From assembly GCA_036897625.1 (NCBI GenBank), contig JAYMTA010000893.1:1-23314 (forward strand): a stretch of 23,314 bases of DNA. Reading direction: 5' to 3'. This document shows, one piece after another, positions 10,241 to 21,700 of the stretch. Every line of letters begins with the position of its first letter. Position 1 is the stretch's first letter. This DNA is from Pelargonium cotyledonis. Taxonomy: Eukaryota > Streptophyta > Magnoliopsida > Geraniales > Geraniaceae. The notes below the pieces were generated by a model. That model was not told the origin of the DNA and ran no database searches. It worked only from the letters and a program-made list of their open reading frames with translations. A program made the position numbers and the translations under genes.

Positions 10241-10306
10241 GGCATTTTGGTCTTTGGCCCCCAAAGCACAAAAGCCTCCGGAGCGAGCAAACAAGCAGAG
10301 GCAGCA

Positions 10307-13300
10307 ATGGCAGACAAGGCAAGCCGAGCTCTGGTGTTGTACGGAGATGGGTTGGCCCCTTCCATCCACCCTTCTTCTCACTCCCATCTCCACTCCATCG
10401 CTTCTAAAGCTCTCTGCGGCTTCTTGTCCCTCCCCAATGCTCCTCCCTCAGGTTCAATCCCTTTTTTTTTCTTTTTTTTTGTTGAATTTATATCGTGTTT
10501 GCGCATGATGAACCAAACTATTATAACTTCGCTGATGATTGATTGGATCATGCAAATTTACTTGTTGTCTCTTGATCTTTCTTATATTTCCTGTAATTGC
10601 ATGAAAGCTTTGATGATTGCTTCTTCTTTGTATGGGAGTCTAGCAACATTCAATTGCTCTAATGATTGAATCGAGTTACCATTTGATTTTCTATATGAAT
10701 TTTAGTAGTTTGGGTAATAAATGAAATGGGTTTCTTTCTTGAGCATCTTTGAACAATTTCAAGTTGATTCACTTTTGAGCAGCAGTTTTCTAGATAACAG
10801 TTGTTTTTGGACTCCAACAGTGAATCTTTTTTCAAATCTTCACCCCCCCTTGAAATTTGGACCTGAAACTGAAAGAGGGCATGAGAATAAGTTTCTAGAG
10901 AGTGGTATCAGAGTACTATGAACATATGTAGAAAATATGAGATCTTTCAAGCCCTTTGTCTCCTATCGGGTGGGGTTGTTTTTACTCACAGTCACAAATA
11001 GTGTTGAGATGGCGTTGTGTTCTGATTGGTTGAAATTAAGGTCAAGGGACTTGCATGGCAAAGTGGGCCTCGTGTAAGGTTACCGCACTCCCCTGGAACC
11101 TTTGAGATCAGCTGGAGGCGTGTGCATCACACTTTCCTTCCTGGCTACCATTTCCCATGGTTATATATTTTTAGGAGGAGACACGCTTACCTCCTGAACA
11201 TAACATGACTCTTAACTCCTTGAAGTAGCCTTGGTCTGGACGTGTACCTCCCTTCGAGCTTGACACTGTGCAAATAGGTGAAGTGTCATGCATTCGTTGT
11301 CATCACGCTGTTGCCTAGATGAACCATTACCAAATGGATGTACAATCGTTAGAGTGTGTCTGACAAATTGTAGGGAAAATTTCGTGAGGAGGGACACGAG
11401 GGTAGATGCATGAGCTTGCACACGGACGTGCACAACGATGTAGGATGATGTGGATTGGTGCATAATGGAATGCACAAGGGTGCATGGACATGTGAGGAGA
11501 CATGCGAACTTGGACCGAGCATAGTGCACGGAGCTGGATGGATTGCATGTGTGTGGCGTTTGTCTGGGTGTGGTCTGTGGTGGTATTGCACGGGTTTGTA
11601 GTCCTCCCAGTTCCCCTACATGGGTGTGCTGTTGGGGAACATGGGTTTGCACTGCAATGCACCAATTTTCAGATTTGACCCATATTATTTTGGACCCTAA
11701 TGGTCCCTAGCTCTGGCATGTTTGGTGTGATGCGTTGATGAGGAATACGCATCAATCCAAGGTTTTTCAGTTTGGTCTCCAATTTTTTATGCAGTATCAC
11801 AAGTATTACCCTTCCACTAGTATGTTTAGGGTACATATAGAACATAAGTACCTATTAAGTCGCATTGCAATTAAGGTTATCTATTCAACTACATGGTTCA
11901 GCTGGTTTAAGATATTGGATCCATTAAAATGTATATATCAACTAATCTGTTACAGTTCACCTGGTATTTGGTTGATTCAGAATGACATTGTGATGCTTTA
12001 TAGTATTCATGTTTGGTTATGTTTTAATTTCTTTTCTTCCTTTCTTATCTGCTCTTTAGAGTTGTTATGTCTACTGGTAGTGGGATTAACTTGAATTTAG
12101 ATTGCAGAAAGCGAGGATGAGAGAGTAGTCAGAGAATCTGCAGTGCTGCTGGATGCATGTGATGCTTATTTCAATATGGTGAGATTCACTTATTTCTAGG
12201 TATCTGAAACCATGTAAGCATGATGAAGCTTTATAAGATAGTTCTTGCTCTTGGTTTTCAGAATGGTCAAGATATTGACTCGTCAGAATGCCAGAACAAG
12301 TCTTCGGTGCTGACTATATCAGAGAGGTATTGTTTGTTTGTTTTTTTGGTTCTTGGTAGTTATCAATGACTAAAGATAGAAGTTATGTTATGTATTAATA
12401 ATGGTAACCATGCCTGTTTATTCAACATCAGGTTCAAGGGAATGCGAGCTGCCATAGTCACAAACAACTCGAGTTTGAAATCTTTTGGTTGCAAACTTGG
12501 CTTTAGTGCTATACATTTCAATGAGTTGATTGGTGACAGCCACTCCCCTGACAAACCACTAGTTGATGTTGCAGCCCCTGCATTGCTGAAGTTGCTTGGG
12601 TTTCAGGAAGGGAAGGTATTAGACACAAGCCAGTTTGATTTAGTTTTTGTGCATGTTGGGGCTGGTGAAGTCTCCACTAAGAACAAGGATCTTGCCGAAG
12701 ATGCAGAATACATTGATGGTTTGGTCGGCAGGATAATGCACTTGGCCCAACCCGGATCCGAAATTGGTTCCCGTCTGCACTTGTCTCTTGTGATGAGCTA
12801 TGGGAATATTTCAGAGCATTTTGATTCCAATTTATCTGTCTTGGTCAATAAAGATGATAAAGACTCTGACTTGAGGCTGTTTCCTCGTCAAAGTTACACT
12901 ATGAGAGGTGAAGAACTGAGGAAAGATGTTCGGTAAGTGAAGATACTTGGTAGGTTTATTTTGGCTTTGCTTTGACACTAAACTTCTGTTTATTTGTGAA
13001 CGACAGCCACCATTGTCCAATGTTAATTGCTCAGTTGCAGTATGGCGTTACACGCAAGGATATGGCAGACTCATTTTCTTTCAAAGAGTTCAAAGAGGTA
13101 TGCTTTGTGTTATGATTCAATGAATTCAATAACCCGCATTTTCTCAAGAAACTGTTAGTAGATAACATAATTACATCATTTACTCTATACACTAATAAGT
13201 ACTGGAATGAGTTATACCTATATTTAATTGGATATCATTTTGGTTTATGTTAGTTATGTGCTTATGCCCAGTTTGAGATCATTTGGTTAACAGGAAATAT

Positions 13301-14068
13301 TTGCATGACGCAAGTCACATGTAGTTGGTCAATACTTAAAAGACTAGTTCTTATTTGGTTTCCCTTGATTGCTTATATAGCTCATGACTAACATTGACCA
13401 TATGGGACTTAGCATGCCCTTGTAAGCTGCATTTCTGGACTTGAGACATTCTTGTTATGAAACCTGACCTGACCATTAGCACCTTGTGGGTGTTTGTTGT
13501 TCCTGAGCGCCTGAGCCCAAATTTCTAGTGCTGACCGGGTTTAGTTCCATTTTTCAATTTCTGGATTTCGACAGAGTTGGTTGACACCCAAAAGGCTAAA
13601 TATTTTATCTGGGTTCACCAGCTTGTTTACCCAGCACATATTTTATTAGAGTGAGACATCACATCACACATGGCTGCACCTGTGACGTCCTTTATATGGG
13701 GGTTACTACTATTTGCATAACTAGATGACTTGAATCCTCACATAGTTTGGCAACATTCAATTCAAAAGTTTGGTTATATACACACATATTTACTTTGTTT
13801 AGGTTCACTGGACTGTTTGTGTAACTCGATTCTATCCTGCACCACACAAGTCATTCTGTATATGACGTGTCATCAACTCCGTTATGGGATGCTAAATGTG
13901 CATTTAACATTGGTTTCATCTGTGAGTAAATTGGTGGTTTTGGCGAGGAAACTTACAAAGACATTTGATATGGTGTTGCAGAATGGTGGAAACCTTGTGA
14001 TACCGGCAGACAGGTTCCTGCATGAGATAGCATTTAAGTTATGGAAGGCCCCCAAGTATGGAGCTTGA
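10307..14068 (+). CDS. Phosphoglycerate mutase-like protein (alkaline phosphatase fold), probable pseudoenzyme
   Basis: Six exons (10307-10451, 12108-12178, 12262-12326, 12432-12932, 13007-13097, 13982-14068) with GT-AG introns join to 319 residues from MADKASRALVLYGDGLA to KAPKYGA. From memory of archaeal-type cofactor-independent phosphoglycerate mutases (ApgM), several blocks align in order. The start LVLYGDGL matches the superfamily DG strand. HSHLHSIASKALCGFL matches TPNLDKLAEEGVNGLM. KGMRAAIVTNNSSLKSFGCK follows. FDLVFVHVGAGEVSTKN matches DFVFVHVKATDEAGH. SLVMSYGNISE matches the TSDHGN block. HHCPMLIAQLQYGVTRKDM and the end matching KKFGA complete the order. Key residues differ: the nucleophile SDTAH motif is absent, the D and H of the KATDEAGH motif are E and T, and the DH of SDHGN is lost. 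ApgM proteins are about 400 residues or more, so the middle is also shortened. The ATG has G at -3 and +4. Gene model confidence is high, family moderate. Catalysis looks unlikely; the actual role is unknown. Confidence 0.85.
10452..12107 (+). other. Large intron 1 of the mutase-like gene, with repeat-like content
   Basis: This 1656-bp intron (GTTCAA donor, ATTGCAG acceptor) is far longer than most others in the gene. Its middle (about 10900-11700) is GC-richer than the flanks. On the minus strand it yields His/Cys/Pro/Thr-rich open frames such as 11212-11652 that look like composition effects, not a known protein. This suggests an inserted repeat. I found no terminal repeats or target duplication to fix its edges. 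Confidence 0.5.
10903..10913 (+). mobile_element. PBS-like motif of an LTR element fossil
   Basis: TGGTATCAGAG matches the initiator-tRNA-Met primer binding site used by many plant LTR retrotransposons. It lies at the left edge of the GC-richer intron segment. No matching LTR pair, polypurine tract or coding region was found, so at most this is a fragment of an old, broken element. Confidence 0.25.
13098..13981 (+). other. Intron 5 of the mutase-like gene
   Basis: An 884-bp intron between the penultimate and last coding exons. I see no repeat structure or second gene in it. An open frame at 13730-14068 is the last exon read back into the intron. Confidence 0.7.
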
Positions 14069-14144
14069 GATACATTTTTCCAAGATGAGTATGTTTTGTC
14101 AGATGAATGTTGATTCACTTTCTAACCTTAAAACACAAAATTAT

Positions 14145-14150
14145 AATAAA
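14145..14150 (+). terminator. Putative poly(A) signal of the mutase-like gene
   Basis: AATAAA lies 77 bases after the stop codon in AT-rich sequence, a plausible near-upstream element for 3' end formation. Plant poly(A) signals are loose, so other sites may be used. Confidence 0.4.
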
Positions 14151-14399
14151 CGAGCAGGAGTTGTCTTTGATTTCACATACTTGGGTTGGGTGACTTTTGC
14201 ACTTGGAATAATGATACATTGATATTACTGGATTTGCACTTGTCTTTGATTGTTGTTATGCTGTGATGACACCTTGCTATTTCAAGCATTCTGATCAAAA
14301 CTCTTTTACCATATTCTGTATTTAAACAAATAGTACTAACATAAAAACATTTTTGTGGATGATTCAAAATTCCTTACCAACACCCAGCGGATCATGTGG

Positions 14400-15085
14400 T
14401 CTAAGAACATTTTGGTACTGTCGTGTCTCAGGGTCAAACTTGACATGACAAGGTGGTCTTGTTGTCCATGTGTTCGGATAAATGTGCAAGTGTTGGGTCT
14501 TGATTTTTCAAGTTCTTGGTTCGGGTTCTAGGAGGTAGAGACAGTCCTTGGTCCAAAAGGGCTCAAGTTGGGCCCCTGGCTCTTGAAACTCGAAGATAGG
14601 TAGAAATATGAATTTGCTCTTAGAAACCCACCTTGCGTGCATGAGAATGATCTATTTCATTAGGGTTCTTGGGGCTACTAGAGAGTTCAAGACAGAGGAA
14701 GTAGATAGGAGTTTTAAAATGAAAATAATGAATCCCCAAATCAAGGCCGTTGATATTGGCGGCGAGTGATTGGTTGTTGAAGATGTGAGATCCATCGTGG
14801 ACTCATGAGTTGTCTTCCGGTCTTATCCTTCTCGGGTGTCTTATCGAGATGTAAAACTTTCACTTGCCTCCAAGGAGTAATGGAGGATAACTTGAGTTTT
14901 TGTGAGTGTCTTCTCTCAAGACGTGACATCCTAATGACTCGTGTGCTAGATGTGACGTGACCCTAGAAACCTAGGGCATGTGGGTTTGACGGCTCTCCCA
15001 AGTGTAGGATGTGTGAGCATGTACTTCTCCGTCATTCAATGAATTTGGCGTGGTAAAAAACCTTCAATTTGGCCGCTACGAGACA
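14400..15085. repeat. LTR-like repeat remnant between convergent genes
   Basis: A GC-richer non-coding block between two AT-rich flanks. Short pieces recall the 960-2400 block in the same order: a TTGTTG-rich piece followed by a GTGG piece (about 14770-14810 against 1270-1315), then GGCGTGG and GGCCGCTAC (15048-15079 against 1830-1896). The resemblance is patchy. Probably an old fragment of a related LTR-type repeat; the ends are not defined. Confidence 0.3.
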
Positions 15086-15711
15086 TGGCTCAACAATGTA
15101 CTTGAACCTTAAATTTTGAATAATATCACTTACGTTTATGATCTTTGCTAATATTACAAAATGCTATAATGTCATTTTCTTTTTAGAAGAAATTTATAAT
15201 GTCATTTTCAGAAGAGAGTAATTTGTAATACACAATTTATGCAAATATTGAACTCTTTTTTTCTCATTTAAATAATAGACAAGAGAAATCAAATGTCACA
15301 ATTCAAAGGCTGGGATTTGCTTTACCCAAACAAGACCACCCAAGATTCAACAATATTGAAACATAATTATTTTCTTTTCTATTCTTTTTTCCTTTTGGAC
15401 CTGCTTACATCACAACACATGTAGATTGTTGACACAAACAACCCTATCTATTTAATTATAATTACTAAATGGTTACTTTACTTTGTAATGACAATGACAT
15501 CCTCCTCTGAACATAACACTGCACTTACTGAATGGGTTGTGTTGAGCTCCCACTTTGAATGAACCAACACTCCCTCCTCATCCAGTTTTTCTCTTTTCTT
15601 TCTTTTTCACTTCAACTGACAAAATCTAATGCCTCCTTGCTTCTCTAGCTCTTGGAGCCATCCAACAATTTCTTAGTAACTATAGACACACACAACCCCC
15701 ACTCCTTCTAA
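15086..15711. other. Intergenic DNA and 3' UTR of the Raf-like kinase gene
   Basis: AT-rich sequence. The part next to 15711 must be the 3' UTR of the minus-strand kinase gene. I see no further gene and no decisive poly(A) signal. Confidence 0.6.
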
Positions 15712-18700
15712 TCAACTTCTGCTTCCCGTTTTTTCAACAATCAAATGTTGGAGGTGCCGTAAACGGTACATGAGCTGCGAGAACGAGGGCCGTAGGTGCG
15801 GTTCCCTGCAAATAAGAAAACAAGATCATAACTCAGCAAAACTGATCTGATGTACATATTCATCAATCCAGCAAGCACACAATTGTATTAATACCATCAT
15901 GCTCAAACTGCCAAGGGCTGTTCGAGCGGAAGCCCTAATTGATTGATGGTATTCAAGTTCTAGGAAACAACCTTTTGGTTTTTCTCTACTTAAAATACTA
16001 CATCCAGTTTTTTTTTACTCTATGCCAAGGATAAGTTGTATACCGATTTTCACCAGGAATACCTACCAAGTGTAAATTCTTTTCACTCACATTAGCTTCA
16101 TACAATTCTGTCTGATAAGTAGAGTGAGGAAGAACATATATTCGAGGCAAGAACTTACGTGAGCCAACAATCCCGTATTATCTGTGCAGCTACAGGATCA
16201 ATATGCTCTGGGATTTCGAGGCGCCTATGTTGGAAACCAACAGCACCAACAACCTGCATTGGATTCAATCCTTTCCATGGGATTTGCAAGGTAGCCAATT
16301 CCCATAATATCACACCAAAACTGTACACATCGCACCTGCAATCAAGCCGCAAACTCATTGTATTACAAACAAGATGGAACATCTTTCATAAATGGTACAG
16401 CATTAATGTAGCAATGCTCGTAGCAGGGGTTCAAAATCCAATTGACATTCTATCACTAGCATCATCCAGAAGACTGAATCACAGAATAAGCGGTGGAAAT
16501 ATTCCAACTAACACATGAAAGCGTGGTAACTCAACACAAACAATATACATTTGCAGCTCTCTTACTTTTCATTTGCTGGTTCGTTCCTCAAAACTTCCGG
16601 TGCCATCCATTCAGGCTGCAATTCAGGGGGCAAAATTGTTTAAAATAAAGTAAAAACAATCAATGACAATATGATCTGAATAGAAAAATATGCTGAATTG
16701 TTCAAATATTCATGTTTCAGAAGTACTACCGTTCCAGCAGTAGACTTTGATGAAAGAAAGGTATGGTGCTTTGTACGTGACAGCCCAAAATCACAAACCT
16801 GCAGAGAGAAACAAACAAAATATAGAAAATGTATTAATTAAATGAAAAAATGCTCATAATTAGGGAGGAAAACTTTGCTATGTCTCAACCTTAACAACCC
16901 AATTTTTATCAACAAGAAGGTTTGGAGACTTGAGATCTCGATGCACAATAGTAGGATGGCTTGTGTGCAGATAATTCATTCCCTTGGCCTGCAAATGTTC
17001 AAAAAGCTTAATTTAGGATAAAGAAGTATATATGCAGACAAAAACCAATGAAGAAAGCGCCAAAAGGAAAACGTGATAATCTGATTGTACCACATCAAGA
17101 GCCATTCGCATTCGCCTCCTTTCATCAAGTTGATGATTTGGACGATGAAGCAACCTATATAAACTCCCCCTGTGTAAAATAAGCATATTGAGGAACAAAA
17201 CATAATACTAATTAAAAAAAAAAACATTAAACTAATTCTTCGACAGCAGCGCTTTCTTTCCCTAATATCCTTGACAGGAAATAATAGAACAGAAATCAGT
17301 TCATGCTTTCAGAATTTAGAGAAATAAACCTTGGAAGAAACTCTGTCAGTATGGAGAAATGTGGGGACCGAGTAACTGCTCCCATGAAAAGGACAACATT
17401 AGGATGTCTTAACCTTAACATGATTTCAACCTAATGAAGCAACCAGCAGTGATTGAGTTAAGCACCATATACAAATATTAAAAAAAATTGAATACCGGTT
17501 TGAATAAAAGTATTTTAAATGTTCCAAGAGTCAATTTCTGGTGCTTACTTCACATTTAAATTGAACCAATGAATCACCAGAAAAATCTTGATCTAAAAAC
17601 TTCTTCACAGCAACTTCCTGTCATGTACAACAATTTACATAGCATCAACAGACAGTAATTTTTTTTAAGATGAATAATCCTAAAGTCATGCGTGACAATT
17701 TTTGTAAGCCTACCGCATAATGGCAATTATATTGTCATTCGTGACATGACCTATGCACCCAATGAAGAAATCATATATAAATTTCCTCAAATTTGAGTAT
17801 ATTTGCATGTCATCAGCATTCTGAATTAATTTAAAAGTAAGGTTACAAACTACAAGGTGAGGAACAAGAAGCCAGCCAAGGCTTTAGCTGCAAAATAGGG
17901 AAGACTAAATAAGTGGATAACAAATATATTATACCTCAATTACACTTATTAACCAGTTAACCTAGTTTTTAGCACAAATTTTAGCAATTACTACAAGATA
18001 CCAACGCTGTGAAAGGTGTAGGTGGTACAATTTTAGTTGAGTTGAAGGACAGGTGATGTATGCAAACCTTGACGCACATAATTGTCCAAAATTCAAGATA
18101 CAAGGATTTGCTAATGCACATTTTCAATTAGAAGAGAATGATAAATGATTTACAAACAGCAGTTTAGCTAATAATTCAACAGTCCGAAATCCAACACTAC
18201 ATTACGTCATGACAAAGCAAGTAATATTTTCATAATGCTCCTGCCCATCCAGAATAGGATGTATATTATGTGATGCGATACTTTCCATATGAGAAGACAT
18301 TGAATGAAACTTCTCAACAAAAACAGTTTATTTGGTCTTCAAATGGGTTGGTTAGAAGCAAAACTAACTAAATGACTTTATTACAAAGCTAGAAGTAGAA
18401 GCATATTCTGCAAATTGACATACACAGAAGATTTCAAAAAGCAGTGAAGACAATATCACTACCGCCATATTCAATAGAACATGTTGCAAATTATTGCATG
18501 AACATATAAAACTATGGTACTACTAAGAAAGTTAAATTTCTCGATACATTGCCCGCATTGTTGTGGTCAATTAATGTTTTAAATTGCTCCGTAGCATGAT
18601 ATTTTATAGGTTCCAAAGAGTGAATACTGATAAGATATTAAATGAGCTATAAAAAATGAGTAGAACTCACAGTGCCATTCCAATCTGCATGGTATACCTC

Positions 18701-21700
18701 TCCATATGAACCTACAAGATAACACATCATCATAATGAGTGATAGATTAATCATCTAATCCATTATTCTAATGAATACCCCATTCAACCAATATATAGAA
18801 ATTAGGCAAAATACAAATCATCATTAATTTGAAACTCATCAAGAATGTTCTCAATTGCCACCTGAAAGTAGGTTTATATGCACCCATAGGAATCCAGAAG
18901 AAAGAAGAAATATTACCAATGCCTATACGTTCACCAATCTGAAGATCCTCCCATGGAATTTCCCATTCTGCATCTTCACCGAAGTTAATCGTCTCACTTC
19001 GACCATTGCATTCAATCACACCACTATTGGCTGCTTCCATCAAATTCGTAGCAGATTTCTTGCCTAAATCTAAGTCATTTTGAAATTGTCTTTGGAAAGA
19101 GTCGCCTGCAGAAAACAAGGGAAAAATAAATAAATCCTCATATAAAACCACTGTAACCATTCTAGGTGGATTATAGCAACCATACCCACACATGTAGCAT
19201 CAGTCATGGTCTGTCCATTGGGTCTTCTAACACCAACCTCTCTCTCATTTGTAGTATCAAATGGCTGAGAAAAATTAGAGTGGACAACATTCAACCCCAA
19301 TTCTTCTTTATTCTCTGGAGAAATCTCATCGGACTGTTTCGGTTCACCATCATAATCAATAAGGTTTACAGGTTGCAACTGAGGAAAAGTCAAGTAGTCA
19401 AAATCGTATTTAGCTTTTCCCAGATCCAAAGAATTTGAATCTGGAAACAGATCATATGGTTGGGGCGTGCCACTCTCTAACAAAACAGCATGTAACTTCT
19501 GTGCAAATTCTGGGTGCTTCGATGCGCTGATTACATACTTGGAAACATTTTTCACTTGCATCTTCTCTGCAGGAGATGCCTTCACACAAATGCCTGATGA
19601 GCCTTCGCCTGATTTATGGAGTGCAGGAAGAAGCCTCCCGAACTCATTTTCAAATTTCTTGGTTGAAGTTTCTTCAACAAGGTTCCTTTTATCCATTTTT
19701 CTCTGAATGCCTACGGATGATGCAGATCCGGTCACCACGTTGCCACTTTCGGAAACTTGATCAAGATGTGATGAAACGACCAACATTTCAGCTCCTTTTT
19801 CAGGCACCAAACAAGTACCTTCAGCAGTTTCGATAACATCTGCAAAACTCCTAATCTCTGGCCCAGAATTTAAAAGATGACTGCTGGGTACCTCAGCAGG
19901 GATAAGTGCACCTGGAGCACCCATTAGATCAATGATATACTCACTGCAACACATAAAAAGAAATAATCTATTAAAAAAACATGCTGTAGCTGGCTAAAAA
20001 TAAAAGAATAGGGAAAGGAAACATTTCAAACTAAGAAACCAGAAGATAACAATTAAGACTTATAAAAAAAAAAGGTAACAATTAAGAAGTGTTTCATTAT
20101 CATGTAGGAAAGAGGTTTCTGCCATGCATGTCTTGATATATTTATACCTAACTTTCTCATATGTAAGTTTTTCTTTTAATGTTAGAGTCTTAGAGGTATT
20201 GCAAGAAATATTTTCAATTATGTATTTTCTTAATATGTATTTATATTTTCTATGAGATTATAAATAAACATCTTTTACTAAGACTTCTCCACCAAACAAA
20301 TTCCAAATCTATCCTTGAGTAGGAAGAAAACAACAACGAACAGGAAATTATATTTTGTCCAATAGAGAAGATAATAACATAGTCAATAACTTTAATGAGC
20401 ATCTAAAACAAAGACACTGCAAAACAAAGGTATACAAGTTAACATATGAAAAAGTAACAACAGTACATGTTGTGACTTGGGAGGAATTGCAGTATGTCAC
20501 CCAGAATTGATGTTGATTATTTTTGAATAAATTATTATTCTATACTAGAGCAGCAGAGTTTGAGTTTGTTGAAAAAATTTCATTTCTAATTCTCTTCCTG
20601 AAGCACATAAGTTGGACCAAGCTGATTTTAAGGGATTGATACAAAAGTCCACCAACAGCATGCATGTGAATGAGAAAATAGTTCTTATTTTGATGATCAA
20701 GTTTCACTTCACAATATGGGTTAGCATGAATAACAAACAAACCCAATGGCATAAATGGTTTAAATAATTCAAATAAATATATTGAGCTAATTACACATAT
20801 AGAAGGCTATATAATAGATAAATTGAATAACCAGAGCAAGGTGTCATCACCTTCCATTACCCATTTTAATCAAATTAACGGCTCCATCATCTGTTCCGGG
20901 GTAGTAGCTCCCCTTTTCCAGCATGCATGGAAGATTTATCCTATCAGCTAGTACCTACAAGGAAAAGTATGAAACAGTTAACTCAATCTTCAATACTAAA
21001 AATGTATGCTAAAATATACTTCTTAAAGGGATAGATAGAAATAACCAAATATGTAACACAGTTAAGTGACCAAGAAAATCAAGTAAATGTGGATAACTCA
21101 GTGTTACAAAGAAAAGAAAAAAAAACATGTATTCAATCTAATGAGGTAAGATGCACAATTGGAATACATCTATTGAAAGTATGATATTTGAAACAGAAGC
21201 TATTCATGAAAAAGTGTAACAAATGAGACTTTAATAAGGTAGAAGAATTTACCACCTTAAAAAGCAAGGCCCTATGCCGTGAAAGTCCAATATCAAGTCG
21301 TCCAAGGGGAAGAACAATGCTGTTCAAAGAATGACGTAATTTAGATCTTCTCGAACTCCACCTTTTCAACATTTCATCAGCATCACCAACTGGACCACCC
21401 AGTCTATTCACAACCATATCAGCAACTTTCTGAATCAAGCCACTGACACCATGCTGTGAATATCCGCACTCCATGGATACGGTAGAAGCTTCTCTCTCAA
21501 GTTGTTGCAGCTCAGGATCAACCAAGCGGTTTACCAAAATCACATCATAATTGACATTATCCAATATAGATATCGCTTGAAGATCCACTAACAATGGCAT
21601 TTTTCCCTGGGTGGCAGAATTTGATGTGACACCGTAGACATCATAAAATCCATCCATCACTTTCTCATCATAATTAACAACATTGTAGCTCTGCAACGTG

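Noticed and set aside
9782-10393. Minus-strand Ser/Leu-rich open frames
   Set aside because: They are the complement of the GA minisatellite and the first exon of the mutase-like gene, not separate genes.
11030-11110. tRNA gene or intact SINE near 11053
   Set aside because: An A-box-like match exists but no convincing B box or cloverleaf can be drawn.
11212-11665. Overlapping His/Cys/Thr-rich minus-strand frames in intron 1
   Set aside because: Several frames are open at once over a biased sequence, with no recognisable domain or repeat spacing. A composition effect is the simpler reading.
14741-14929. Minus-strand 62-codon frame
   Set aside because: It lies inside the LTR-like block and has no recognisable domain.
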